A stretch of 64,000 nucleotides of DNA from Pseudomonas sp. UBA1879 (GCF_002338065.1 NZ_DDHJ01000013.1:268727-332726); one strand, 5' to 3'; counted from the first letter of the stretch, positions 40,613-49,801 are shown. Notes: generated by a model from the sequence alone, not told the origin. Numbers and translations: made by a program.

Positions 40613-41605
40613 TCAGCGCAGCGAAGGCCCATTGAACCCTGCCCACAGGGCAATGCGCTCGACAACGCTGGCACCGAGCTTCTTCGAGAAGCGGTCAAAC
40701 GGCGATTCCTGAACCGTGTAGTCCACCAACTCCTTCTCGCCAATCACATCACGCGCAACGGAACTGGCACTGCCCAGGCCGTCAACCAATCCCAGACCCA
40801 CTGCCTGCTCACCGGTCCAGACCAGGCCGGAGAACAGCTCGGGATGCTCCTTGTCTTTCAGCCGATCACCCCGCCCTGCCTTCACGCTGGCAATGAATTG
40901 CTTGTGCGTGGTGTCCAGCACGGTCTGCCAGAAAGCCGTCTCATCAGGTTTAGGCGCCTGGAACGGGTCGAGAAATGCCTTGTGCTCACCCGACGTGTAG
41001 GTACGCCGGTCCACACCCAGCTTTTCCATAGTGCCCACAAAACCAAAACCGGCTGCCGTCACACCGATCGAACCAACCAGACTGGCCTTGTCCGCATAGA
41101 TCTGGTCAGCCGCGCTGGCGATGTAATAGGCACCCGAAGCGCCGAGGTCGGTGATCACCGCGTAGACCTTGATGTCCGGCTTCTTGGCCCGCAGGCGGCG
41201 GATTTCATCATAGATGTAACCTGACTGCACCGGACTGCCGCCCGGGCTGTTGATGCGCAGTATCACACCCTTGGTCTTTTCATCGTCGAACGCCGCGCGC
41301 AGGCTGCCCACGATGTTGTCAGCGCTTGCGGGCTCGGTGTCAGCGATCATGCCCTTCACTTCGATCAACGCCGTATGGCTGGTTTTGCGCGATGCGCTTT
41401 TGCCAAAGTCCATCAGCGGCGAGAACATCGCCAGAGCTGCGAACAAGTAAATAAAGGTCAGGGATTTGAAGAAAATCCCCCAGCGACGCGTACGTCGATG
41501 CTCTTGAACGTTCGCCAGCAGCGTCTTTTCCAGCAATTTCCAGCTTTTTGCATCACCTGCGTCGTCGCGCTCTTGCGAGGACGGAGACTTCCATTCATCC
41601 GACAT
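40613..41605 (-). CDS. sppA: Signal peptide peptidase SppA (short, S49 family)
   Basis: This short-form SppA (330 aa) has one membrane segment (FFKSLTFIYLFAALAMFSPL, about 45-65) and one S49 catalytic domain. The nucleophile Ser is in LGASGAYYIAS and the general-base Lys in YADKASLVGSIGV; RINSPGGSPVQSGYIY lies upstream. It degrades cleaved signal peptides in the inner membrane. Linked gph-like and rluC genes upstream are the usual Pseudomonas order. Confidence 0.93.
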   Translation of the reverse strand: MSDEWKSPSSQERDDAGDAKSWKLLEKTLLANVQEHRRTRRWGIFFKSLTFIYLFAALAMFSPLMDFGKSASRKTSHTALIEVKGMIADTEPASADNIVGSLRAAFDDEKTKGVILRINSPGGSPVQSGYIYDEIRRLRAKKPDIKVYAVITDLGASGAYYIASAADQIYADKASLVGSIGVTAAGFGFVGTMEKLGVDRRTYTSGEHKAFLDPFQAPKPDETAFWQTVLDTTHKQFIASVKAGRGDRLKDKEHPELFSGLVWTGEQAVGLGLVDGLGSASSVARDVIGEKELVDYTVQESPFDRFSKKLGASVVERIALWAGFNGPSLR

Positions 41606-41611
41606 ACATCA

Positions 41612-42289
41612 TTACCCCAACGAAGACTCAACAGCTCGCACGCCTAACCAGGCCCGCAATTCGGAAAAATGCTTGATCGCCAATTGCGGCTCATAGTGCA
41701 GCAAGTCATCCAGCGCCTGAGCGCCGTACCCGACCGCCACCGAATCCATTCCGGCATTGCGCGCCATCTGCAGGTCGAACGAAGCGTCGCCGACCATCAA
41801 TGCCTTTTCGGGCCCGACACCGCAGTGCTGAAGGATTTCATTGAGCATGAGCGGGTCAGGCTTGCTGGCGGTCTCGTCAGCCGCCCGGGTGACGTCGAAG
41901 TACTCGAGCCAGCCATGCGCCTTGAGCACGCGATCCAGCCCTCGGCGGGCCTTGCCAGTCGCGACCGCCATCCGATACCCCTCTGCCCGGAAAGCCTCAA
42001 GGGACTCGCGCACGCCGTCGAACAACTTCGAAGGCTCGACATCCAGAGCCATGTAGCAGTCGGCGTAATGCCGACGAAATTCGATCAGGTCATTGCCAGA
42101 GATGTCCGGATAAAGCGTCCGAATGGCTTCCGGAAGGCCCAGACCGATGATGCCCTTGATCGCCTGATCATCCCGCAGCGGATGCCTCGCAAGAATGGCA
42201 GCCTGGCGCATGGCGTCGACGATACGACTAATCGAGTCGGATAACGTGCCGTCCCAATCGAAAATCAGCAGTTCGTAATCACGGCGCAC
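41612..42289 (-). CDS. HAD-IA family phosphatase (phosphoglycolate phosphatase-like)
   Basis: The hydrolase (225 aa) has HAD motif I FDWDGTLSDS (Asp nucleophile about residue 10), motif II VATGK, motif III Lys in SKPDPLM and motif IV GDASFDLQMARNAG. It resembles Gph-like phosphatases; the exact substrate is uncertain. Its start overlaps the rluC stop by 11 bases, so the two are translationally linked. Confidence 0.88.
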   Translation of the reverse strand: MRRDYELLIFDWDGTLSDSISRIVDAMRQAAILARHPLRDDQAIKGIIGLGLPEAIRTLYPDISGNDLIEFRRHYADCYMALDVEPSKLFDGVRESLEAFRAEGYRMAVATGKARRGLDRVLKAHGWLEYFDVTRAADETASKPDPLMLNEILQHCGVGPEKALMVGDASFDLQMARNAGMDSVAVGYGAQALDDLLHYEPQLAIKHFSELRAWLGVRAVESSLG

Positions 42290-43238
42290 TCAGCAATCGC
42301 TCCACGGTCTTGGCCCACATCTCATCGACGGGCGCTTCCAGCTCCAGCTTGCCCCCGTCAGGCAGCGGCACGATCAAGGCGTATGCATGCAGGAACAGGC
42401 GCTTTCCTCCGAGCTCGCGAATCTCGCGAGTGAAGTCCTCGTCACCGTATTTGCTGTCGCCAGCAATGCTGTGCCCTGCGTGCAACGTGTGCACTCTGAT
42501 CTGGTGGGTACGCCCGGTGATCGGACGCGCCTCGACCATCGTGGCAAAGTCGCCAAAGCGGCGCAGCACCTTGAACAGCGTCAGCGCTTCTTTGCCCTCT
42601 TCGTTCACTTCAACCATGCGCTCACCGGAGCGCAGGTTGCTCTTGAGCAGCGGCGCGCGCACCTGCTTCTGCGAGGTCGGCCAATTGCCACGGACCAGTG
42701 CCATGTAGCGCTTATCCACACCGTCGCCGCGCAGCTGCTCGTGCAGATGGCGCAGCATGCTGCGCTTCTTCGCGATCATCAGCAGGCCTGACGTGTCGCG
42801 GTCCAGGCGATGCACCAACTCCAGCTCTTTGGCGTCTGGACGCAGCTGACGGAAGGCTTCGATAACGCCAAAACTCAGACCACTGCCTCCATGAACCGCA
42901 ATGCCGGCAGGTTTGTTGAGGACGATCAGGCCTTTGTCTTCGTAAACGATGGCCGCCTCCAGACGCTGCAACAGGCCTTGCGCGACGGGCGCGGGTTCAT
43001 CGCGCTCAGGCACCCTCACAGGGGGAACGCGGACAATGTCGCCCGCCTGAAGCTTGTACTCGGGCTTGATCCGTCCCTTGTTCACGCGCACTTCGCCTTT
43101 ACGCAATATGCGGTAAATCAAGGTCTTGGGAACGCCCTTGAGGTACGTGATCAGAAAATTATCGATGCGTTGACCGGCGTATTCCGGCGCAACCTCAACC
43201 AGCTGAACGCCGGGGGTTGGGGGAGTGATATTCGTCAT
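42279..43238 (-). CDS. rluC: 23S rRNA pseudouridine synthase RluC
   Basis: RluC (319 aa) modifies U955, U2504 and U2580 of 23S rRNA in E. coli. An S4 domain (about 15-80; RIDNFLITYLKGVPKTLIYR) precedes the synthase domain with the catalytic Asp in VHRLDRDTSGLLM and the RTHQIRVH motif. The start MTNITPP at 43238 lies only seven bases from a TATGAT -10 box on the same strand, so the transcript may be leaderless. It is divergent from rne. Confidence 0.94.
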   Translation of the reverse strand: MTNITPPTPGVQLVEVAPEYAGQRIDNFLITYLKGVPKTLIYRILRKGEVRVNKGRIKPEYKLQAGDIVRVPPVRVPERDEPAPVAQGLLQRLEAAIVYEDKGLIVLNKPAGIAVHGGSGLSFGVIEAFRQLRPDAKELELVHRLDRDTSGLLMIAKKRSMLRHLHEQLRGDGVDKRYMALVRGNWPTSQKQVRAPLLKSNLRSGERMVEVNEEGKEALTLFKVLRRFGDFATMVEARPITGRTHQIRVHTLHAGHSIAGDSKYGDEDFTREIRELGGKRLFLHAYALIVPLPDGGKLELEAPVDEMWAKTVERLLSAP

Positions 43239-43267
43239 GGCGCAAATCATAACAATTTTTTATGGAT

Positions 43268-43296
43268 TTGAAGCACTTAATGATTGCTGCTATAGT
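43268..43296 (+). promoter_or_regulatory. Promoter of rne
   Basis: TTGAAG (43268-43273), 17 bases and TATAGT (43291-43296) give a strong sigma-70 promoter reading right. The start would be near 43303, leaving a leader of about 650 nt before the rne ATG. Confidence 0.8.
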
Positions 43297-43302
43297 CCCG
43301 AA

Positions 43303-43954
43303 CGCCGCCAAAAGCGGCCTGGGCAGCGGACCAACGGCATGACAGCCGGCCCTGACCAACGCAATTCACAAGGGCGCAAGGCCGTCCTACGAGGCTTTCG
43401 GTGACAACGGAAGATCAGCGAGCGCAACGAGCGCAGGTGACATGAGGCCTGAAACAAGCCCGATCGCAGAGTGAAACGCTCGCCATCGAGGCCCACGTTC
43501 AAGGCCAGTTCACAAAGTGCAGTCGCTGGCGATCGCTCCGGGCGAATGTGTCGGAAACCACGCCTTAATTTGAGCCATGAGGCGCGAACTTCCTATCGAA
43601 GCTCGCGTAAATGCAAACCCGCTGCGGATTCAGCGCGCGGCAGCACCCGAATTATCAGGGATACGTGTGGGGTGGAGACGCACAACCGTCGGACTGTGTA
43701 GCAAAAGGCTTTATTCAAGACGCTTCATATCGTCCGCTACCGATGGTTGATTCCTCCTCCTGACAAAGCTTTTGCTGACAGGGTGTCATTTGTCACCACA
43801 GCAAGCAGGAAACGTCGTCGCGACCATGGCCCCGTTGGCCAGACATCGCTAGACACTGGAGTGTCCAAGCACTCCTGACGCGCCCTGACACCGACCGTGA
43901 GAAGTCGTGTGTGCCGAACGCCGTTTCCGGCAGCCCGGAAACCGACGGTACTAC
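43303..43954 (+). promoter_or_regulatory. Long 5' leader of rne mRNA
   Basis: About 650 bases separate the promoter and the rne start. They hold no convincing coding frame on either strand but several hairpin elements, for example GCCGCCAAAAGCGGC near 43303 and GCGAGCGCAACGAGCGC near 43418. In E. coli a shorter leader (about 360 nt) lets RNase E cut its own mRNA. A similar autoregulatory role is likely here, by analogy. Confidence 0.6.
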
Positions 43955-46900
43955 ATGAAAAGAATGCTGATTAACGCGACTCAACCCGAAGAGTTGCGTG
44001 TTGCGCTGGTAGACGGCCAGCGCCTATACGACCTGGACATCGAATCCGGGGCCCGCGAACAGAAGAAGGCCAACATCTATAAAGGCCGGATCACGCGTAT
44101 CGAACCGAGCCTTGAAGCCGCTTTCGTCGACTTTGGCTCCGATCGTCACGGCTTCCTGCCGCTGAAAGAAATCTCCCGCGAATACTTCAAGAAGTCCCCG
44201 GAAGGCCGCGTCAACATCAAGGACGTCCTGAGCGAAGGCCAGGAAGTCATCGTTCAGGTCGAGAAAGAAGAGCGTGGCAACAAGGGCGCAGCCCTGACCA
44301 CCTTCATCAGCCTGGCCGGTCGTTACCTGGTACTGATGCCGAACAACCCGCGTGCCGGTGGCATCTCCCGCCGCATCGAAGGCGAAGAGCGCAATGAACT
44401 GCGTGAAGCGCTGAATGGCCTGATCGCTCCAGCGGACATGGGCCTGATCGTTCGCACCGCCGGCCTCGGCCGCAGCAGCGAAGAAATGCAGTGGGACCTC
44501 GATTACCTGCTGCAGCTGTGGACCGCTATCAAAGAAGCGTCCCAGGATCGCGCCGCGCCGTTCCTGATCTATCAGGAAAGCAACGTCATCATCCGCGCCA
44601 TTCGCGACTATCTGCGTCAGGACATCGGCGAAGTGCTGATCGACAGCGTGGAAGCTCAGGAAGAAGCCCTGACCTTCATTCGCCAGGTGATGCCGCAGTA
44701 CGCCAGCAAGATCAAGCTGTACGAAGACAGCGTCCCCCTGTTCAACCGTTTCCAGATCGAAAGCCAGATCGAGACCGCTTTCCAGCGCGTCGTCGAACTG
44801 CCTTCCGGTGGCTCCATCGTCATCGACCCGACCGAAGCTCTGGTGTCCATCGACATCAACTCGGCGCGCGCCACGAAAGGCAGCGACATTGAAGAGACGG
44901 CTCTGCAGACCAACCTTGAAGCGGCTGAGGAAATCGCCCGTCAACTGCGTCTGCGCGACATCGGCGGCCTGATCGTCATCGACTTCATCGACATGACCCC
45001 GGCCAAGAACCAGCGCGCCGTGGAAGAGAAAGTCCGCGAGAGCCTGGAAGCCGACCGCGCCCGCGTTCAAGTGGGCCGCATTTCGCGCTTCGGTCTGCTG
45101 GAAATGTCCCGTCAGCGCCTGCGTCCATCCTTGGGCGAAAGCAGCGGCATCGTTTGCCCACGCTGCAACGGCACCGGCATCATCCGCGACGTCGAGTCCC
45201 TGTCGCTGGCGATCCTGCGCCTGATTGAAGAAGAAGCCCTGAAAGACCGCACAGCTGAAGTGCGCGCTCAGGTACCGATCCCGGTCGCTGCGTTTCTGCT
45301 CAACGAAAAACGCAACTCGATCACCAAGATCGAACTGCGCACCCGCGCCCGTATCGTCATCCTGCCGAACGACCATCTCGAAACGCCGCACTTCGAAGTG
45401 CAACGTCTGCGCGATGACAGCCCGGAAGCCCACAGTTTGCAGTCCAGCTATGAAATCGCTGCGGCCGCTGCCGAAGTGGAAGAAATCCAACCGACCGCCG
45501 CTACCCGCACCCTGGTTCGCCAGGAAGCCGCGGTCAAGACGGCACCCGCCCGCGCCAATGCCCCGTTGCCGACCGAAGTCGCCGCACCGGCTGCACCCGC
45601 GCCTGTCGCTCATGAGCCAAGCCTGTTCAAAGGCCTGGTGAAATCCCTGGTCAGCCTCTTCGCCACCAAGGAAGAGCCTGCAGCGCCGGCCGCAGTGATT
45701 GAAAAACCGGCTGCCGAGCGCCCTGCCCGCAACGAGGAGCGTCGCAACGGTCGTCAGCAGAGCCGCAGCCGTAATGGTCGCCGCGACGAAGAACGCAAAC
45801 CTCGTGAAGAACGCGCCCCGCGTACCGAGCGTGAAGAACGCGCGCCTCGCGAAGAACGTGCTCCACGTGAAGAGCGTGCACCGCGTGAAGAACGTGCCCC
45901 TCGCGAAGCCCGTGAAGACAGCGCTCCACGTGAAGAACGCGCACCGCGCGCTCCACGCGAAGAGCGCCAACCACGTGCGCCGCGTGAAGACCGCAAGCCG
46001 CGTGAAGAGCGTGTGCGTGAACTGCGCGAGCCTCTGGATGCCGCTCCGGCCGTCAGCGTGCCTCGCGAAGAGCGTCCTGAGCGCGCCCCACGTGAAGAGC
46101 GTCAACCACGTCCGCCGCGTGAAGAACGCAAGCCACGTGAAGAGCAGACCGCGGCTGCCGAAGACGAAACCTTGCTGAACAATGAAGAGCAACAGGATGA
46201 CAACCAGGAGCACGCCGAAGGCGACCGTCCTCGTCGTCGCTCCCGTGGCCAGCGTCGTCGCAGCAACCGTCGTGAGCGTCAACGTGATGCCAACGGCAAT
46301 GTGATCGAAGGCTCGGAAGGCAACGAAGACGAGCAAAACGTCGGCGAAGCCTCGAATGAAGGCGTGCGTAACGAAGGCAGTCGCACTGAAATCGCTGCAG
46401 GCCTGGCTGTCACTGCTGCCGTTGCTGAAACTGCGATCAGCGCAAACGCCGAAGCCGACGCCCATCGTCAGGCAGAGCGTGCCACCGCTGCAGTCGAGAC
46501 ATCCGCTGTCGAAGCCGCTCCTGTCGAGAAAACCGAAACGGTCGAGGCACCTGTGGTCGAAAACCAGGCTGCGACCGCGAAACGTTCGATCTTGCCAGAA
46601 GTGGAAGTCGCGCAGTTTGACGCGTCTCTCAGCCCGTTCGAGCGCCAGGTCAAAGCCGCCGCTGAACAGGTTGAAGCGCCGGCTGCGGTTGAGCCCCCTG
46701 TGTCTGTCGAAGCGCCGGTAGCTGCCGTTGAAGCGCCGGCGCCCGTCGCTGAGGTTCAACCGGTCGAAGCGCCGAAAGCGCCTGAGCCCGTCGTTGAGAC
46801 ACCTGCTGTCGAAGCGCCAGTGGTTGAGACGCCTGTGGCCCCGGCACCTGTCGCGGCAGCACCAGTGGTTGAAGCGCCGGCTGTCACCGCCGCGCCGGAA

Positions 46901-47185
46901 ATCGTTGCTGCCCCTGTCGCTGCCGAGCCTGCTCCAGCGCCGGTAGCAGTCGAGAAGCCAGCATTGCCGCAGGCCAGCAGCGGTCGCGCGCCGAACGATC
47001 CTCGCGAAGTCCGCCGCCGTCGTCTGGAAGCCGAGCGTCTGCAAAAGGAAGCCGAGGCTAACGCGGCGGCAGCTCCCCAGGCCGCAGAGCCAACCCCAGC
47101 CGCTGTCCATGTTGCCTCTGAACAAAGCGCCGTGACCGAGCACGCAGAAACTGAAGAAAGCAACGAGCCTAAGCCGCTTTCGTAA
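43955..47185 (+). CDS. rne: Ribonuclease E
   Basis: RNase E (1076 aa) is the main endonuclease of mRNA decay and the scaffold of the degradosome. The N-terminal catalytic half carries the S1 domain (about 35-125), the 5' sensor, the DNase-I-like region with Asp residues in VSIDINSAR and LIVIDFIDM, and the zinc-link CPRCNGTG (Cys401, Cys404). The C-terminal half is disordered: an Arg/Glu-rich tandem repeat (RAPREE units, about 615-730) that should bind RNA, an Arg-rich block (RPRRRSRGQRRR), then Val/Glu/Ala/Pro repeats (about 830-1010). The ATG at 43955 (MKRMLINATQPEE) matches the family; upstream codons do not. Confidence 0.97.
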   Translation: MKRMLINATQPEELRVALVDGQRLYDLDIESGAREQKKANIYKGRITRIEPSLEAAFVDFGSDRHGFLPLKEISREYFKKSPEGRVNIKDVLSEGQEVIVQVEKEERGNKGAALTTFISLAGRYLVLMPNNPRAGGISRRIEGEERNELREALNGLIAPADMGLIVRTAGLGRSSEEMQWDLDYLLQLWTAIKEASQDRAAPFLIYQESNVIIRAIRDYLRQDIGEVLIDSVEAQEEALTFIRQVMPQYASKIKLYEDSVPLFNRFQIESQIETAFQRVVELPSGGSIVIDPTEALVSIDINSARATKGSDIEETALQTNLEAAEEIARQLRLRDIGGLIVIDFIDMTPAKNQRAVEEKVRESLEADRARVQVGRISRFGLLEMSRQRLRPSLGESSGIVCPRCNGTGIIRDVESLSLAILRLIEEEALKDRTAEVRAQVPIPVAAFLLNEKRNSITKIELRTRARIVILPNDHLETPHFEVQRLRDDSPEAHSLQSSYEIAAAAAEVEEIQPTAATRTLVRQEAAVKTAPARANAPLPTEVAAPAAPAPVAHEPSLFKGLVKSLVSLFATKEEPAAPAAVIEKPAAERPARNEERRNGRQQSRSRNGRRDEERKPREERAPRTEREERAPREERAPREERAPREERAPREAREDSAPREERAPRAPREERQPRAPREDRKPREERVRELREPLDAAPAVSVPREERPERAPREERQPRPPREERKPREEQTAAAEDETLLNNEEQQDDNQEHAEGDRPRRRSRGQRRRSNRRERQRDANGNVIEGSEGNEDEQNVGEASNEGVRNEGSRTEIAAGLAVTAAVAETAISANAEADAHRQAERATAAVETSAVEAAPVEKTETVEAPVVENQAATAKRSILPEVEVAQFDASLSPFERQVKAAAEQVEAPAAVEPPVSVEAPVAAVEAPAPVAEVQPVEAPKAPEPVVETPAVEAPVVETPVAPAPVAAAPVVEAPAVTAAPEIVAAPVAAEPAPAPVAVEKPALPQASSGRAPNDPREVRRRRLEAERLQKEAEANAAAAPQAAEPTPAAVHVASEQSAVTEHAETEESNEPKPLS

Positions 47186-47198
47186 TCTTCAAGAAATG

Positions 47199-47235
47199 AA
47201 AAAGCCCCACCTGTGCAAGCAGGTGGGGCTTTTTT
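47199..47235 (+). terminator. Intrinsic terminator of rne
   Basis: AAGCCCCACCTG and CAGGTGGGGCTT form a 12-bp perfect stem with a six-base loop and T tail, 17 bases after the rne stop. Confidence 0.95.
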
Positions 47236-47311
47236 ATACCCGCGAGATATGTGCGGAGGAGCGCTTCCCACAACGTTCAGTGTCGAATCAATTGCAACGC
47301 GCTGAAGGTGC

Positions 47312-47902
47312 CTACTCGAAAACCAGCGCCGAGGGAACGTCGACATCCCACAACACGCCAGGATCATCGACCCGGACCTCGTTCACCTGCGCGCCATTGA
47401 ACAGCCGCTTGGCGCCCTTTTCCCCCGCCAATCCCATTAGCGATGACGCAAACCCACGGCCGAACGCCACGGGGTGACCATATTGCCCCTGGTACACAGG
47501 CACGCTGATCATGTCGGGCCGCACCGAGTCAGCCACGCGTTTGAGGGTATCCGGATGAATGAATGGCATGTCGCCCAGCACGATAAGCCAGCCGCGATGG
47601 TCGGGCTCTGCCGACACCGCGGCGGCGATGCTGTCGCCCATGCCTGGAGACTCGAGCACCACGACTTCGCAGCCATGACGCAGGCCAAGCTCGGCGACGC
47701 ATGAGTACTGAGGACGGGTGAGCAGAACGACTTTGTCGACCTGAACGCTCAGATTCACCAGAACCTGTTCGATCACGCAGCGCTCGATCCCGTCACGGCC
47801 CATGCATTGCGCCAGCAGCTTGTTACGGTGCGCACCCGCTACCTCCCGATAGCGGGTACCTTGACCCGCCGCAAGGACGATGGCGCACAGGGTCTCGCTC
47901 AT
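47312..47902 (-). CDS. MobA/MocA-like nucleotidyltransferase family protein
   Basis: The 196-residue protein has the nucleotidyltransferase start CAIVLAAGQGTRY, the metal Asp in IVLGDMPFIHPDTL and the C-terminal VDDPGVLWDVDVPSAL, typical of MobA-like NTP-transferases such as MocA (molybdopterin cytidylyltransferase). The usual GxGxR(M/F)G-K consensus is altered to GQGTRYREVAG followed by NKLLA. No molybdoenzyme genes are nearby, so the substrate is open. It sits between rne and murB, convergent with rne. Confidence 0.8.
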   Translation of the reverse strand: MSETLCAIVLAAGQGTRYREVAGAHRNKLLAQCMGRDGIERCVIEQVLVNLSVQVDKVVLLTRPQYSCVAELGLRHGCEVVVLESPGMGDSIAAAVSAEPDHRGWLIVLGDMPFIHPDTLKRVADSVRPDMISVPVYQGQYGHPVAFGRGFASSLMGLAGEKGAKRLFNGAQVNEVRVDDPGVLWDVDVPSALVFE

Positions 47903-47985
47903 GCTCAGCCTCTGATCGGATGTTTACTTGACCGCAGGTGCAAGGGCCGCGCCAGAATAGTCAGCCCTCTATTACAGGCGCAGGT

Positions 47986-49005
47986 TTAGTAGAGGTTGGG
48001 TTCCATTTCCAGCGCCACGCCGAAACGCTGCAGGATATCGGCCTGAATCCGATGCGCAAGCCCCAGCAGATCGTGCCCGGACGCCGCTCCGTGGTTGACC
48101 AGTACCAGCGATTGCAGCGCATGCACGCCAGCATCCCCTTCACGAAAACCCTTCCAGCCAGCCTGTTCGATCAGCCAGCCCGCCGCCAGCTTCACCTGAC
48201 CGTCGGCTTGTGGATACGCCACCAGCCCCGGGTAGGTTTCGCGAATCAGTGCCGCGCGTTCGGCGGACACCAGCGGGTTCTTGAAAAAGCTGCCCGCATT
48301 GCCAAGGATCGCCGGGTCCGGCAATTTCTCGCTGCGAATCGCGCTGATGGCCCGGCTGACGTGAATCGGCGTCGGGTTGGCGATGCCCTGCTCTTGCAAG
48401 CGCTGACGCACCGGGCCGTAGTCCAGATGCAGCCGCGCAGCAAAACTCAAACGAAAGCGCACGCGCAGGATCAGCCAGCGGCCCACTTGGTGCTTGAACA
48501 CACTGTCGCGATAGCCAAATGCACAATCGGCCAGCGCAAACTCGCGAGTTTCCCCGGTTTCGCGATCCATCGCCACGAGGCTATCGAACACGTCTTTCAG
48601 CTCCACGCCATAGGCGCCGATGTTCTGCATGGGCGCAGCACCCACGGTGCCGGGGATCAGGCTGAGGTTTTCCAGCCCCGCCAAGCCTTGGGCCAGCGTC
48701 TCTTGGACGAAGGGATGCCAGGGCTCCCCCGCTTCCGCCTCGACCGTCGCCCCGTCGCAGTTTTCACGGATGATGCGAATGCCGCGCGTCGCCATGCGCA
48801 GAACCAATGCGTCAACGTCGCGGGTGAGCAACAGATTGCTGCCGCCACCGATGACCAGCAACTCGACCTGATGCGCCTTGGCGTACGCCAGCGCTTCACG
48901 AACGTCCGCGTCAGAATGAGCCTCGGCGAACAAGCGGGCGCGGACGTCGACACCAAAGGTGTTGAACGTTTTGAGCGACACATCGGATTGAATCAGCAGG
49001 GCCAT
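47986..49005 (-). CDS. murB: UDP-N-acetylenolpyruvoylglucosamine reductase
   Basis: MurB (339 aa, type I) reduces the enolpyruvyl group to form UDP-MurNAc. The FAD domain shows SLKTFNTFGVDVRA and GGGSNLLLT; the catalytic Ser is in NAGSFFKNPLVS, and the C-terminal AAGWLIEQAGWKGFREGDAGVH is the substrate domain. The start MALLIQSDVSLKTFN at 49005 replaces a frame to 49113. It ends 83 bases after the MocA-like gene start. Only 31 bases separate it from kdsB. Confidence 0.96.
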   Translation of the reverse strand: MALLIQSDVSLKTFNTFGVDVRARLFAEAHSDADVREALAYAKAHQVELLVIGGGSNLLLTRDVDALVLRMATRGIRIIRENCDGATVEAEAGEPWHPFVQETLAQGLAGLENLSLIPGTVGAAPMQNIGAYGVELKDVFDSLVAMDRETGETREFALADCAFGYRDSVFKHQVGRWLILRVRFRLSFAARLHLDYGPVRQRLQEQGIANPTPIHVSRAISAIRSEKLPDPAILGNAGSFFKNPLVSAERAALIRETYPGLVAYPQADGQVKLAAGWLIEQAGWKGFREGDAGVHALQSLVLVNHGAASGHDLLGLAHRIQADILQRFGVALEMEPNLY

Positions 49006-49036
49006 GAACGCACCTGCCCCAGATGACAACGGCCCA

Positions 49037-49801
49037 TCAGCCCTCCAGCAAGCGCCGTACGCGCTCCAGGTCTTCAGCGGTGTCGACCCCGGCAGGCGGT
49101 GCTTCCAGCGCATCGGCGACGTGGATCCGGACGCCGTGCCACAGGGCCCGCAGTTGTTCGAGATTTTCTGTGTTTTCCAGCCAGCACGGGCCCCAGCTGA
49201 CGAAGTCGTGGAGGAAACCTGCGCGGTAGGCGTAGATGCCGATATGACGACGAAATGGCACGCCTTCGGGCAATGCGTCGCGGGTCTTGGCCAGCGCGTC
49301 GCGAGCCCAAGGGAGCGGCGCCCGGCTGAACGTCAGGGCCAGGCCGTTGATGTCCGAACTGACCTTGACCACGTTGGTATTGAACAGAGCGGTCACGTCG
49401 TCGATGGGTTCGGCGAGGGTCGACATCCGCGCTTCGGGGTGCGAAGCCAGATTGTCGGCGACCTGATCGATCACCGCGGGCGGGATCATCGGCTCGTCGC
49501 CCTGCACATTGACCACGATGGCATCGTTGGCCAGACCCAACTGCGAGGCGACTTCGGCGAGTCGATCGGTGCCCGAGTTGTGATCGTCGCGAGTCATCAG
49601 CACTTCAGCGCCGAACGCCTGGCACGCGTCGACGATACGCTGATCGTCAGTGGCCACAACGACCCGCTGGGCACTGCTTTTGTGCGCCTGTTCCCAGACG
49701 TGCTGGATCATGGGCTTGCCGGCGATGGTTTTCAGCGGTTTGCCGGGAAAACGGCTAGAGCCGTAACGCGCAGGGATGACAACCGTGAACGCTGCAGTCA
49801 T
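49037..49801 (-). CDS. kdsB: 3-deoxy-manno-octulosonate cytidylyltransferase
   Basis: KdsB (254 aa) activates Kdo as CMP-Kdo for lipopolysaccharide inner core. It begins FTVVIPARYGSSRFPGKPLKTI, with the metal and sugar motifs TRDDHNSGTDRLAEV and NVQGDEPMIPP. It overlaps the Trm112 gene by four bases. In other Pseudomonas a low-molecular-weight protein tyrosine phosphatase gene lies between murB and kdsB; it is missing here. Confidence 0.96.
   Translation of the reverse strand: MTAAFTVVIPARYGSSRFPGKPLKTIAGKPMIQHVWEQAHKSSAQRVVVATDDQRIVDACQAFGAEVLMTRDDHNSGTDRLAEVASQLGLANDAIVVNVQGDEPMIPPAVIDQVADNLASHPEARMSTLAEPIDDVTALFNTNVVKVSSDINGLALTFSRAPLPWARDALAKTRDALPEGVPFRRHIGIYAYRAGFLHDFVSWGPCWLENTENLEQLRALWHGVRIHVADALEAPPAGVDTAEDLERVRRLLEG

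Noticed and set aside
45797..46150. Short tandem repeats resembling a CRISPR
   Set aside because: There are no spacers. The repeat is in frame and encodes RAPREE-type units of RNase E.
44024..47143. 1039-codon open frame antisense to rne
   Set aside because: The frame mirrors the repetitive rne codons; the protein is an Arg/Phe/Gly-rich shadow with no family features.
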